DNA from: Sodiomyces alkalinus F11 | Taxonomy: Eukaryota > Ascomycota > Sordariomycetes > Glomerellales > Plectosphaerellaceae | Direction: 5' to 3' | Assembly: GCF_003711515.1 (NCBI RefSeq) | Contig: NW_021167088.1 | Location: 1,263,769-1,327,768 of the forward strand | DNA length: 64,000 nt | Shown here: in pieces, positions 46,438 through 58,100 of the stretch | How the letters are laid out: every line of letters starts with the position of its first letter | Numbering within the stretch: position 1 is the stretch's first letter | Notes under the pieces: generated by a model | Seen by the model: only the letters and a program-made list of their open reading frames with translations | Told to the model about the DNA's origin: nothing | Database searches by the model: none | Position numbers and translations under genes: made by a program

Positions 46438-47620
46438 ACACGTCCACGTGCATAAGGCCTCTTGGATGATCGCTCGGAGGGTAGTGGAGACTGCGGAATT
46501 TATACCAAAGCGCCCTGATTTTCTTTTATGAAGCAAGACACCGATGGACACGGATATTGGCGTTGATGTCGTCGGTTTCTCTACCGTGCTGTGCAGCCCG
46601 AGGTTGATGAAGCGGAAAGAAAGCGGAAAGCAGAGGGATGGGAGGCATGTCTTATTTTTATCCTTAGCATGCATTGTCACATGGGAAATCTGCTCCTTTG
46701 GCTTCTGGGGGACTTGGCTCAATATGCTTTTTCGGGGGCTGAGTGAGGGAACCGACGGCCGGGGTTTCTAGTTTCTTGAGGTCATCTTCTCCTTTTTCCT
46801 TCTTTTTCGTTGCGCAAAAACGAAAGCGGACGGATGAGCAGGATGACCATGGGCTCGGTTCGTTGTTCATTGGGTTCTTGGGAACGGAAATGGGAATGGA
46901 ATGAACTCATTGCAGACCACGCCCGGGATGAACTCGACATAGATTCGCTTTGGTCGCCTTCGCCGTGCGAGATTGAGCTGCCCCTGAACTCAAGACGTCA
47001 GGGGGAAAGGCAATCGTTGTTGGTCGTGCTACTATTGCTTCCTCCCGACCAAGCATTTGTTCGTCCATCGGTCCCCCGGGAGCGTGCAGCCCGCCGTGTC
47101 GTCCACCGGGGAGATTTGACCGGACTCCAATGGTTGTCCAGTCCCTGAACTTCTTAGGCATCTCGATTCGTTCAGGACAAGGACAAAGTATCAGGACAAA
47201 GACAAAGGACCGGGACAAAGGAAATGGTTCAAAGGAAATAGAAGGCGAGCTAGGTAAGTTGTCCTTACACGTCTTCAACTAACGGGATTGTTCTCGAGAG
47301 CAAGGCCCCTTGTTCTGCTACTACAGATTCGGGTATCGCAAGACGAATGTCCATGGATCATCCTCCTATAAATGCTGCCAGTTATCTCCACGCTTCTCTC
47401 CTCCAGAAATCGCCAAAGAAGAAAACTGATTTATACTCAACCAACTACGACAATCGATTGACAAGGTGCTCGAAGCCTCTGGTCACTCGGCAGATATTCT
47501 ATCAACCATCAAACAACAAGGTAACGTACGTATTGACTAGCTGATCGTCTCCGTTTTGGAACGATACCGGCTTCAGTGTGTATACCCAACACGCGACACA
47601 CGTTTTTGTTTAGGCCGGCA
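46438..47620. other. intergenic region and leader of the 621-aa gene
   Basis: 3' flank of the LAMMER kinase, then promoter and leader. A GTAACG donor at 47521 and TTTTTGTTTAG acceptor ending 47613 could form a 93-nt 5' UTR intron just before the start. No gene recognised. Confidence 0.4.
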
Positions 47621-49441
47621 ATGGCTGACAGCGATTACGTTGAAGATTTCCCTCAGCGGGCGGTGTTAAGCCTCACTGGCGTTCTCTCCCTCTCACCGCA
47701 ATATGGCGTCACAAGCCCGTCCGAGGCATGGCTGGACAAGCAAAAGAAACTGGTGGAGCAGCTGCCCAAATGCTGCCTCCGACCTCCCAGCGACGTCATG
47801 AGCCCCATCAAACTCCTGACCAGGGGCCTGATGAAAGTGTCGGAGAAGCACGCGCTGCCTTTCGTCCCTAGCGCCGCGGTGCTGTGCTCGGCACATAAGG
47901 CCCTGAACCCGTGGCGGATCCGGAGCCTCTTCCTCCTCGTGGCTTGCGAGGTGGGCATCCGGAGCGACCGTATCCGCCGATTTCGAGGGTTCGAGGACGG
48001 CATCCCGCTCTCGCAAGAGGTGCAGGACTTTGTCTACCGCATGACCTCGGTGGCGAGCCTGTGGATAGCTCCGGGGGACTTCAAGCGCCGTTTCGGATAC
48101 CCCCCGCCGCAGGAGCTTCCGCGCCTCGCGTCCGGCTGCGAGGCGTGCATGTTGGCCATCGTGGGGGCGAGGGCGCAGCTGCTCGTCGACCTCCGCGCCA
48201 ACATGCTCTCCCGCCGACGACAACACCGGAGCCACCGGGAACCCGCGCTCCTGCGCTTCGTCGACGCCTGGACCGAGTGGTTCGGCAACAGTGCCGAGCT
48301 GCTGGTGGCCGAGAGCGAGAGGCTGGGGAACGAGCTGCGGGGGATTCGGAAGGAGATTGGTCGCCGGCGTCACTTGAAGCGGAAACAGGCCCGCAAGGAG
48401 GGGAACCCTGTGCCGTATAGCAAGTCGAGGAAGCCGGAGAAGAACGCACAGGGGTATCCGATGCCGAGCCCCTCGCGGCGGTCACGGCCGTCGCGGCCAG
48501 CGAGCCATGGCGCGGAGCCTTCTGCTGAGAGGGAGGGAGAATACAGGAGTTCTTCCCCTGTACACGATACGCCCTACGCTATGTCTGGCGGACTTGGCCC
48601 GGTTCCGACGCCGACCTCTGCCGCCACGACGGACAAATACCATTTCGAAGAAGACGAGGACGGTCGTGACGAGCAGGATCCCCACTGGGCTGACGATATT
48701 GGGAGCTACTACTGGGACAACAACAACCCGGGCGCCCGGGCGAACTGGGGCCAAGCTGCTGCAGACGCCGTGCATCCGGCTTTTCGCGTAGGTGCTGCGA
48801 ATGCGAACACTCAAGGAGGAGGAGGCGGCGGACCACGTCGGGGCTCTACCCCTGCCCTCTCTTCAACCGACATGCCCCGGCCTATTCCGTCCCCCGTCCC
48901 ACACAGGGCCAGCAGGAGCAGCATCGTCCGAGAGAAGCAGGCCGACCACGACCAAGACAATGACGACGATGCGTGGACCGAGCCAACGCTACACACCGCA
49001 GGCGGCCGTACGAACCTCGACCTCGCGCCGCCCATCCCCGTCACCCCTAGCCTTGTGAACTTGACCCGCGACGCCACCGACGACTGGAATGCTGCGTCGC
49101 CGTCCTCTGTGTATTCGACCGACGGTCCTGCGCGTCCGCATCCGCCGCCGGCCGATACGTCGTCGTCGTCTCAGCAGAAGCAACAACGCCAGGGAGGAAA
49201 GCGGAATAGCGCCTCCGCCTCCGCCTCCGCTGTGCCGTCGAGCCGGGTAACGTCGTTTGGTATGTTCATGCGGCATCACGACGGCACGAAGCCCGTGGAA
49301 GACGACGCGAGGACGATTCGACCGGAGGATTCCATCTCTACGGTTGGGACTCAGAATAACCACCATCATGATGATGGCGGGTCGAGGAGGAGGGGAGGGA
49401 AGTTGGGAGGGTTGTATCGGGAGGATGGGGTGATGAAGTGA
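47621..49441 (+). CDS. fungal protein of unknown function
   Basis: Frame of 606 aa from ATG 47621 (GGCAATGGCTGAC); the frame is open upstream to 47576 but has no earlier ATG. The N-terminal 250 residues look folded and conserved: FPQRAVLSLTGVLSLSPQYG, SPIKLLTRGLMKVSEKHALP, and ALNPWRIRSLFLLVACEVGI followed by SDRIRRFRGFEDGIPLSQEV, FVYRMTSVASLWIAPGDFKR and RFGYPPPQELPRLASGCEAC. A basic coiled segment follows (RGIRKEIGRRRHLKRKQARK), which could be a nuclear-localisation or nucleic-acid-binding region. The C-terminal half is low-complexity, Ser/Pro/Asp-rich, with AAADAVHPAFRVGAA and a FGMFMRHHDG block near the end. No signal peptide, no membrane segment, no catalytic motif that I recognise. Function unknown. 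Confidence 0.8.
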   Translation: MADSDYVEDFPQRAVLSLTGVLSLSPQYGVTSPSEAWLDKQKKLVEQLPKCCLRPPSDVMSPIKLLTRGLMKVSEKHALPFVPSAAVLCSAHKALNPWRIRSLFLLVACEVGIRSDRIRRFRGFEDGIPLSQEVQDFVYRMTSVASLWIAPGDFKRRFGYPPPQELPRLASGCEACMLAIVGARAQLLVDLRANMLSRRRQHRSHREPALLRFVDAWTEWFGNSAELLVAESERLGNELRGIRKEIGRRRHLKRKQARKEGNPVPYSKSRKPEKNAQGYPMPSPSRRSRPSRPASHGAEPSAEREGEYRSSSPVHDTPYAMSGGLGPVPTPTSAATTDKYHFEEDEDGRDEQDPHWADDIGSYYWDNNNPGARANWGQAAADAVHPAFRVGAANANTQGGGGGGPRRGSTPALSSTDMPRPIPSPVPHRASRSSIVREKQADHDQDNDDDAWTEPTLHTAGGRTNLDLAPPIPVTPSLVNLTRDATDDWNAASPSSVYSTDGPARPHPPPADTSSSSQQKQQRQGGKRNSASASASAVPSSRVTSFGMFMRHHDGTKPVEDDARTIRPEDSISTVGTQNNHHHDDGGSRRRGGKLGGLYREDGVMK

Positions 49442-49752
49442 GGACGAAGGGAAAATTACATGCTACGACGGCCAGAGACGAAAGGTTCACAAATATAAAT
49501 AATATAACAACAACAAAGCACGGAATCGTGGTTCATTTCAATACAGAGGCGCCCGCCCAGATATGCCAGGTAGGAGGATTCTCGAAGCGGACAAACGCCC
49601 TTCGCCATGCCATGCAAACCCCCATCATCCATTGATCCTTTCCCATGCTATGAACAGATAAATCCAGACAGAGAGAGACATTGTACATTTGTTATTCTTT
49701 TTTTTTCTTTTTTCCCTTTTTCTTTCAGTTTTCTTGTTTCTTCTTAGCTCTT
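49442..49752. other. spacer between convergent genes
   Basis: AT-rich 3' flanks of the 621-aa-frame gene (+) and the gelsolin gene (-). A T-rich stretch near 49695-49745. Nothing else seen. Confidence 0.5.
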
Positions 49753-52700
49753 TCACTCGCTGATGGCCCGCAACGCCTGCGTAAGCGTCACGATCCTCAG
49801 ACTCCTCCCCCTCTTCAACCCCCCGGCGGGAGGCGCAGCGCCTTCACTTCCCCGCCCTTCTCCACCCTGCCGCGACTGCGACTGCAACTGCGACTGCGAC
49901 TGCGAGGGCGGCAGGGCAGTGGGAGCAGCGTCATCCCTCCACTTGCGAAACACGCGCTTCAGGTCGCGCGGGATGCCCTCGAGCACGACGGTGGAGACGG
50001 GGACGTAAGGGCGGTCCTCCATGCTGGAGGCGAGGATGGCGTACTCCTGGGCGAAGTCGAGGGCGTTGCGGAAGGCCGGGTACTGGAACTGGGCGTCGCG
50101 GCCGACGAGGATGTACATTTCGAAGAAGGCGTCGAGGATGTAGACGTGGGTTGTCTGGAGGTCGGATTGGCTGAAGGGGGAGATTTCGATGANNNNNNNN
50201 NNNNNNNNNNNNNNNNNNNNNNNNNNNNNNNNNNNNNNNNNNNNNNNNNNNNNNNNNNNNNNNNNNNNNNNNNNNNNNNNNNNNNNNTAGTGAGACAACC
50301 GGAAATAAAGACCACGTAGGATGTACTGACCTGCCGGGGTGAAGCGGCATCGGACAAGAAAAGCCGGCCGCAGTACTTGTCGTAGTTGGGCTTCAGACGC
50401 CAGTGATCGGCAGAAGAAGCAGGTCTCGCCGCCGCCGCCGCCGTTGCGAGACCACCACCGCCGCCGCCGCCGAACAGCTGCCAGAACGAATCCGGCTCCC
50501 TCCCCTCCTCGACCTCGACAAGCTCCCCCGTCAAGGTCAAATCCATGCCCACCAGCCTCGCGGAACTCAACTCGTCGACATGGCTCCCCTTGCCCTTCCA
50601 GAGATAACACTGGCCCCCGGAGGCGACCAAGAAAGGGAACCCCGAGCAGAGGCTGGACGGGGCCATGTCGAGCTCGTCGAAGACAACCTGGCCCAGGTGC
50701 CGCCGTCCACAGAGCATGCTGGGGGCCAGCGAGTCGTGCTTGTCGCTGGACCCGCGGCGCGTGACGACGACGCCGCCCAGCGCCTGCAGGAACGCGGCCG
50801 TCTCCTTGCCCTGCCGGAGGCGGACGAGGGGACTGCTCCCGCTGCCGCTGCCGCTGCCGCTGCCGAGGGTCCTGGCCTCGCGGCTCGCGAAGAGCTGGGC
50901 GTCCTCGACGGTGGAGGTGGCCACTTGGTCGCCGGCCCAGAAGTAGGTTTCCGACACGCGCCTGCCGGATTCGGTGGTGTAGTGGTGTGCGCAGAGGTAC
51001 ATGTCCTGCTCGAACAGGACGCGCTCGTTGTGCGCCGGCACGGGCCTCTTCTTGCCGTCGCCGAAGAGCTGGAAGAGCTGGGTGGTAGATGGACCCTGCG
51101 CGGGGCTGGGTACCCTGGTCTTGTTGGAGAGGATCTCGGCCGTGTCGACGCGATAGTCCCTCTTGGGGCGGGGGGTTCCGAAGAAGCCGTCGAGGAAGGC
51201 CGAGACTTCGTTGGGTTGTTGTTGGTTGCTGTTCAAAGTCCGGAGAGGCGGCGGCACGATGCTCTCCCGTTTTGGCGCTTCTGATCGGACGACTGCTTTG
51301 GCCTTCTCGTTTGACTTGAGGTTGGTGGCGGTGGTGGCGGTGGCGGCGCTGGTGGTGGTGGTGTCCGGCTCAGCCACGAATCTCGATACCCTCTTCAAGT
51401 CCAACTTCTTGGGAGAAGACGACGGTTGGGGTTCCTCGGGCTGGTTGGGTTCGTTTTCGCTACGTTTCGTAGGTGATGGTGTGCGTCTGAGTGTGCCAAA
51501 GGATCCAAGCGGTGCGATGTCGGTCGGCTTTTCCTTGGTCGCTGGCGGCGAGGGCAGCTTCCGGCCTACCAGGGGAGTCGTCACAGTATCTCCTTCCCTT
51601 AACTCTGCGCCTCCATTGGATCGGAGGGGCGTCATCGAAGTCTGCCGCGACGTGGAGGGCGTCTCGGGCTCGCGCTCGAGCTCGAGCTCGGGTTCTATAG
51701 AGGACACCACTGCTTTCTCCACGGGCCTCGGCGGCGAAGGCTTGTGCCGGATGGCGGCCTTCACGGCAACTTGGGCTTGGATGGACCGAGGCAGAGACGA
51801 TGACGGGGATACCGGCGGCGGTGTTGACCGGGAGACGACTTCCAATCGGGAGGATGTCTCCTCTTCCTCTACCGTGGGCTCCGTCCTGAACGGGGACCGC
51901 ACGGGTGTGGACGAAGAGCGTGCCGCCTGGAGTGGCTTGGCCGGAGTTGTTGCAACCGCGGCTGGCTGAGCCGACGTCGGCGCCTTTCTCCTGGGACCTC
52001 GGGCACGGCCCTTAGTCATGTGCGTCAACTGAGGTCCAGGAGCGGAGGGTTCGGGAGTGGTTTCGGGCGATGCGATGGAATCGGGGTCGTTCCGACCTCC
52101 ACGGCCGTTGGTGGCCATGGGAGGAGGGCCCTTGGCCAGCAAGCCGGCGAGCGCCGGGTTAAAGCGATCTGCCAGGCCGCCTCCACCGGGTCCACCGGGT
52201 CCACCGGGTGCGGCGCCGTCTTTCCTCCTCGCGACAGATTTCTGCAATTCCGCCCGTTTCGCGAGACCCTCTGGGACAAGGGGTTTCTCGGTGGGCAAGG
52301 TGGCGCTGCGCGTGACAGTCACGGCGCGTCCCTCGGCCTGGGCCTTCTTGAAGTCCTCCTTCTTCTTCAAGATGGCCTCCTTGAACTCGTCTTTCCGCTC
52401 GCTGGGGTTCGGCCCGCCGGTGACGTTCAGGGCGGCCTTCCCGCGCATGATGTTCTGCTTCAGTTCGTCCGGGGGGACGTAGTTCCTGGTTTCGGCCCGG
52501 CGTAGGGTGCCGAAGACGTTCTTGAACTCCATCTCTTGCTCCCTGCGTGCCGGCACGGCCGACGACGACGACGACGACGACGGCAACGACGAATCCACGG
52601 ATGCCTGGCGGGGCTTGAGGTTCGCTCGAAAGTCCTTCTTGGGAGGGGTTTCGGGTTTGGATTTGCCGGCAGCGGGAGGCGGAACGGGGCGAGCATGGGG

Positions 52701-54635
52701 ATCTGCTGGCTTGTTTGCTTTTTCTTCGGCGTTGTCGGTGGCCGTGGCCGTGGCCGAGTTCGTGTTCGACCTCGTGTTCGACCTCGTGTTCGACCTCGTG
52801 TCTGGCTCCATCTTGGTCGGGCTCGGTGTACCACTCCCCCTGGACAACAAGGTGTCGCGGAGGTTTCCGCCGCTGATGCTGATACTCCCGGCGCCTCGGC
52901 GGTGACTACTAGTTGTTGCCGTCGTCGGCGGAGGAGAGTAGATGCCGCCGAGCCCAGCGGGGGACGTCTTGACGGCGGCGGCGCCCATTGGTGACGACCT
53001 CATAAGTCCGCCAATGTTGACCGAGTGCTTAGACGGCGCAGGGGGCGCGGGCTTGCCGAGGCCGTGGTTGTCGGGGTTGTCGGGGTTGTCGGGGTTGTTG
53101 TTAGCCCTCTGGGCCTTGGCCTTGTTCAGCTCCACCATCCAGGCGGGTTGATGGGCCGTAGAAGGAGGGGCGGGCTTGGGCTTGGCAGAGTCGGGCTTGT
53201 TCAGGGCGGTTTCCAACCAGCTCGCCTTGGTGGGGCTCCATCGTCGAGGGTCCATGGTCTTGGACGGGCTGACAGGGACGGCGGGGTCGTCGTGAGCCCC
53301 GAGCGTGGCCGTGGCCGTGGCCGTGTTGTTGCTGCTATCCACGGACGTTTCGGCAGAGGCGGCGGTCCTGCTGGGCTTGGGCGTATGGTCGGCGGCAGGG
53401 TTGGTATCGGTCGGCCCCTCTCTCGAGCCAGGGCGCGAGGATTCGGCGGAAGTGTCGGAGCGGCGCTCGCGGAACATGCTGGTGGGCCGTGACCTAGAGC
53501 GTGCCGTGCTAGACCTATCCCCCCCGCGACCCGGGGCGATGGAGTCCCCCCTGGCGACGGCGGGAGGGGAGGCGACGGTCCATCTCTTGACGCTGTCCGA
53601 CCTCTTCATCATGGCGCTTTGCACGAAGCCGCCCATGCCCTTGGTAGGTGAGGGAGGTTTGGTGGGAGATGTGCGGCCGCTGGCGAATGGCACTTCTGGG
53701 GTTTCTTCGGTCGAGCGGGTCTTGGCGGACTCGGTGGACACGACGCGGCTCATGCCCGGTAGCTGGGCTCGCATCGACGACATGTCCAAGGGATCGGGAT
53801 CCTCGACCTGGGGTTTCCGGTAGGCGGCAGAGCCGAGGCCTCCTCGGTCGGCGGTCTGACGGAACCAGGTAGGATCCTTGGAGCCCAGTGCTTGGGCGAT
53901 CTGGTCTCTGGAAAAGGTCGTCTCGGTAGCGGAAGAGGATTCGGTAGCGGAAGAGGACTCGGAAGCGGCGACGGGAGGGGCGGCGGGTCTGGCTGCGTTC
54001 TGGTTCTGAGTGGGGGTGGGCAGCATGGATAGTGGTCTGGTTCTGGACGAGTCGGAGTCGGACGGCCGGGAGGATGGTGGAGGACGTCTCTGCCATGACA
54101 AGGCCCTGGGACCTTGAGGCGTAGTAGCGGTATTCGGCGAGGATGAGGCGGGCATGACGGTGGTAGCTGGCTTCTTCTGTTCCGTGGTGTTGTCGACGAC
54201 AGGGCGATGGAGATGTTTGCTTATGGGCTCGGTTGAAATGGCGTTCGAGGCGGCGGATGGTGGGCTAGCCGATACGTCGAGGGCGGGAGATAGTCTCAGG
54301 GATCCAGAGAGCTGGGTGGCGTGGCGATGGGACGAGGGGGGCGGCGTGTTGGCGGGGGATGATTTCTGGGGGGATATGGATCTTGCACGTTCTAGAGGGG
54401 GCAGAGACGAGGTCAGTCGACAGACAGGACATGGAAGAGAGGACATGGAAGAGAGGACAGGAGACAGAGGACAGGAGACAGAGGACGGAGAAAACATACC
54501 GGCACGACGAGCTTGGCGCTCCTTCTTCTCTTGCTGGATTTTCTGGTCCAATTCTCTCTGGCGGGCATCGTCTTCTTCGGTTCTCCGTGCGTTCATCTCC
54601 TTGACGTCTTGAAGAAACTTGGAAACGTCGTCCAT
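49753..54635 (-). CDS. large DUF4045-gelsolin repeat protein, interrupted by an assembly gap
   Basis: Visible exons: 54500-54635; 50331-54391 (joined in frame, GTATGT donor, CTCTAG acceptor); then a CAG/GTCAGT donor just before the gap; and a last exon of at least 49753-50192. About 1400 codons precede the gap and 146 follow. The N-terminus is a charged helix (MDDVSKFLQDVKEMNARRTE). A very long Ser/Pro/Thr-rich region follows, containing PTWFRQTADRGGLGSAAYRK and other blocks typical of DUF4045. The C-terminal part has gelsolin-like segments: EVSAFLDGFFG, FQLFGDGKKRPVPA, HHYTTESGRRVSETYFWAGD, FLVASGGQCYLWKGKGS and, after the gap, IEISPFSQSDLQTTHVYILD. Pairing of DUF4045 with gelsolin repeats is known in fungi; gelsolin repeats bind actin and Ca2+. 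It has repeat-coded runs (NTRS x3, NPD x3). A role in actin or cortical organisation is inferred. Confidence 0.85.
50193..50287. other. assembly gap (95 N)
   Basis: Run of N inside the gelsolin-protein gene, within or bordering its last intron. The acceptor and possibly some coding bases are hidden. Confidence 0.98.
54420..54484 (+). repeat. short tandem repeats in intron 1 of the gelsolin-protein gene
   Basis: Alternating copies of GGACATGGAAGAGA and GGACAGGAGACAGA, 14-nt related units repeated twice each, within the intron at 54392-54499. Confidence 0.8.
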
Positions 54636-55687
54636 GGCGCTTTTCCCAAGTTTCCTTTGAAGGGAGAGGTGGGAGGAGGAGAGGGCATTCGACTGGGACC
54701 GAGGTAGGAGGCCTGTTTTTTTTCTTCTTCTCTTTCTTTTCGAAGCGGGATGTGAGTGGTGTTTACTTTGAGAGAAGCGCCAACAGTCCCGCGGCTTGGC
54801 GTCGTCGTCGTCTTGTTTTCTTTCCCTTGGATGGAGGGATACAGGGATGGAGGGAGAAGGATGAAGGAGAGAAGGACGGAGGGGCAGAGGGAAGAGGGAA
54901 AAGAGAAGAGAGAACGCACTGAAAGTGTCAACACAAAAGTCAACAAAGTCAAACAAGTCAACAAGAGACCAGCAGCCCGTAGCAACAAGCCCCAAGCCCT
55001 GTCGCGTCAATCAACTTTCGGTTTAGACCAGAATCCGGCCTGTGATTGCTTTCTTTTTGGTCTTTTTGGTCTTTTTGGTCTTTTTGTTAGCGTCAAAGGT
55101 TATGGCTCTTAGCTTGTCAGGCCCAATTCGAATCTGTGATACGACGACGGTTGACGTTCCCAAGAGATGCAAAGAAATGCGAGGGTGCAAGGGCAAGGGC
55201 AAGGGTCTGGTCTGGTCTGGTGGAATGCATCGCCAGGTCAGAGGTCGAGGTGAGGTCGAGGTGAGGGGGCGGAATACAACGTACATTACCTAAGGTAATT
55301 ACCTAAGGTACAGGGAGGCCCGCTGACTCAGAAGACATGGGGGGTGCTAAGCCATGCCCTGGAACGGACACGTTTAGTGGGTGTCTAGCAGTGTTGGTAT
55401 TTCCCTAGCGCTGGCCGGGCCTGAGTTGCTTCGTAGGGGCTGCCGAGTCACCAAATATGAAGTACAGAGTACTAGTCCACAAGCACAATTCCAATCAAGT
55501 CCCTCCCTACTACTGCTTGTACAAGTAAGGACGTTACACTTAAGTACCTCACTGCTCACGAACGTCTCTAACACCGACCGCCGGACTTCTATGGGATGCA
55601 ATATACCTTACATGTAATGCTTGCAATATGCCACGCGCATGATGCACATCCTATGCTTCAACACGTCACTGCTCAACCACCGCCCCT
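54636..55687. other. intergenic region with 9-bp repeat and palindromes
   Basis: Promoter and leader of the gelsolin-protein gene, then the 3' flank of sideroflexin. It contains a 9-bp tandem repeat (TCTTTTTGG, four copies, 55052-55086), GGGCAA and GTCGAGGTGAG short repeats near 55190-55265, and two copies of TTACCTAAGGTA at 55287-55311. No gene recognised. Confidence 0.5.
55052..55086 (+). repeat. 9-bp tandem repeat TCTTTTTGG
   Basis: Four near-exact tandem copies in the leader region upstream of the gelsolin-protein gene. Confidence 0.85.
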
Positions 55688-56969
55688 CTACATCCCCCGG
55701 TTAAACACCACCATCCCCCCCTTGCCCCCCCGCCCGTGAAACTCAGGCTCCAGCTTGTCGACGTGAATCGTCTGCCTCTGCGGAAACACCGCCAACGCAA
55801 GCGGCAGCACCGCAACGCTCGTACACAAGATGAGCCCCAAGTTGACCGGCATCACCAACCTGGGCCGCGCCTTGAGCCACTCGGTGCGCTGCAACCTCAC
55901 CAGCACCAGCGGCGGCAGCACCATGATGGGCGTCGAGTTGAACACGCGGCTCGCCGCCGTCTCGCCCACCGCCAGCCTCGCCGCCGCCTTGCTCCGCCCC
56001 AGGCTGTTGGGCACGGCCACGTCCCCGTCCGTCTTGCCCTCGGCCGCCGCCTCCAGCCCGTCGCCGTCGCCGTCCTCCGCCCCTCCCGGCACGGGGAACA
56101 CGTCGATGCCCGTGCGCATCTCCTCGCCGCGCATCAGCACCACGTTGAGCGCGCCCGCCGTCGCCACCGCCGCGAACGGCACCAGCCGCGTCAGGATCGT
56201 GCGCGTCGAGGCGCTGATCCCGCGGACCCGGGGCACGAGGCCCCGGAGCCCCAGCGCCACGCCGCAGGATATCGAGACGGCCACCGCGTAGGACTGGGCC
56301 ATCTGCGCCCAGTTCATCGGGGAGGACTTGTTGGCGTTGGCCGAGTTGATGGCTACGTTGAGGGACTGGTTCGCTACTTGCCACGATACCGTGCCTGTGG
56401 TCTTTCGTCGGGGGCGTCCGAGTTAGCTTGTTGTTTGCAACAAAACAACAAAGGCAGGCAGGGGAGAGGGGAGAGGGGAGAGGGGAGCCACGTACACCAA
56501 GTCCTGGTTGGAGCATCCCCGCGGTGACGATGAGGTTGGAGAGAACAAAGGACGACATGCGGAACGGAAGGAAGACCGGCTCGCCGGTGTCTAGCCAAGA
56601 ACATGTCAGCGTGGGCCCCCCAAGTAGAAACGGATTGTCCACAAGGACGACGACACCAGTAAACTGACCTGGGTGTAGAGTCGAGTCGACCACCTTCTTC
56701 GCCTTCCATAGCTCCGGCGTCATTTCCCCGATCTTGCCCTGCTTATAGTCGATGAGGAGCTGCTTGCAGTGCTCCAGACCCGCCTTGTCGACAAGCAGTG
56801 TTCTGCGCAAAAGAATGTCACGTCAGTCGAGGAACCAACCGGGGACAGACAAAGGCAATGCGCACCTAGGATCTGTGAGGCCCATGGAATGTCGGACTCG
56901 GCCCCAGTACGTATCGAGGTCATATTGAGACGCCGGCAGGGGGCGGCTGCCGGGGAGAGAGGCCGACAT
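55688..56969 (-). CDS. FSF1: sideroflexin, mitochondrial inner-membrane amino-acid carrier
   Basis: Four exons: 56866-56969, 56669-56802, 56496-56590, 55688-56401, giving 348 aa. Sideroflexins are inner-membrane proteins; human SFXN1/3 carry serine into mitochondria for one-carbon metabolism, and yeast Fsf1 is the fungal member (family knowledge). Seen here: N-terminal PASQYDLDTYWGRVRHSMGL; LLVDKAGLEHCKQLLIDYKQ; the family motif HPDTGEPVFLPFRMSSFV across an exon junction; PGLGTTGTVSWQ; NQSLNVAINSANANKS; several hydrophobic helices (YAVAVSISCGVALGL, LVPFAAVATAGALNVVLMRG); and NSTPIMVLPPLV. The insert between ALNVVLMRGEEM and the next helix contains a long acidic stretch (GGAEDGDGDGLEAAAEGKTD), larger than in the human proteins. 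I placed the exon 3/4 join at GGT/ACC to recover TTGTVSW. Intron 3 contains a GAGGG minisatellite. Confidence 0.94.
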
Positions 56970-57635
56970 GGTAGACGGGTTTCGTTCGAGGGTCCGGTCG
57001 TGTGTCCGCACCCCGCGCCCCAATTGACAGGACCAAGGGGGAGAAACGGAAAACGGAATGAATCACAAAGACCTGCCCAAAGGCGACCGAGCCCGTGTGC
57101 GCAAGAGGCTGCCGCTGTAAAGAAAAATAAAAATAAAAAATTTACACAGCCGGCAAGTTCTTATCAGTGCGGTGAGAAGACTAAGGTAAAGTTCCATGGG
57201 AGTGAGTGGCTCTTCCGATAAAGTACGTACCGGTATCCGTGCCTGGTATCGATTCAGGGTTCCTCCGATCGCGGGTCGCGTGCCGCTGATTTCCGACTAC
57301 CTTTACCTTATGGACTGCCAATCATATGCCGTCGTACCTGTACAGTAGGTACCTTACACAGCTCAGGTACTTCTTAAGTTCCAGTTTACACCGTACCTGT
57401 TTCCCAGAGGTTCAGGTGCTCAACTGTACGTGTAAGTAAACACGGGTACAAGGTAAACAGTCAAACAATACAACCATTAAACTGGGTTTAAAGCAACCCC
57501 TTCAACTCGTGGGTTTGCGAGTAAAGTTATTGCCACCACAACCCACCAGCCAATGGGTGGAACAGTCATATTACCGTTGCGCCCGCTAACCGCTAGCTAC
57601 TTATGGCTTATTTGTCACCCTTCTTCCCAACAGTT
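56970..57635. other. intergenic region between sideroflexin and tRNA-Arg
   Basis: Leader and promoter of sideroflexin. Palindromic GTACCTGTACAGTAGGTACC near 57335-57353 and GTACGTACCGGTATCC near 57223. No gene recognised. Confidence 0.5.
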
Positions 57636-57707
57636 GGCCGCGTGGCTCAATGGTAGGGCGTCAGATTTCGGCTCTGAAGATTGTGGGTTCGAGTCCTACC
57701 GCGGTCG
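57636..57707 (+). tRNA. tRNA-Arg(UCG)
   Basis: 72-nt tRNA. Acceptor GGCCGCG/CGCGGTC (one G-U) with discriminator G. The D arm contains GGCTCAATGG. Anticodon stem TCAGA/TCTGA around loop TTTCGGC, anticodon UCG (reads CGA). T arm GTGGGTTCGAGTCCTAC. A T6 Pol III terminator lies at 57717-57722. No intron. Confidence 0.95.
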
Positions 57708-58100
57708 TTGTATTGATTTTTTGACGATTTCATTGATTCTTTTCTTTTATTTTTATTTTTATTTTACCGCTGGCTTTGTTATAGATCAACCATTCAATAG
57801 CGTGCTCGGACAGACTCTGCTATGAAAGACCGTCAAGCTTCAAAGGGGTGTTAGAAGTAGACAGGTCCTCATTGAAAATACTCTCTCGAAACCTCAACCC
57901 TTCTGTCTCTTAAATACTACGGAGGCAGGTCTGTCGCTACACCAACCATGGAACCAGCTTGAAATTTTGGGAATGCACAAGAGTCGTCGCCTGCATTGAT
58001 TATTTGACCCATAGCCACAAGCCGGGTCTATGTACTGTAGGGCAGCTCTCTGTCTCAAGATCTAACCCATTCCCTATATACAGCCCCCGATTCATCCACC
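57708..58100. other. intergenic spacer
   Basis: T-rich tRNA terminator region, then the 3' flank of the tRNase Z gene. Nothing else seen. Confidence 0.5.
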
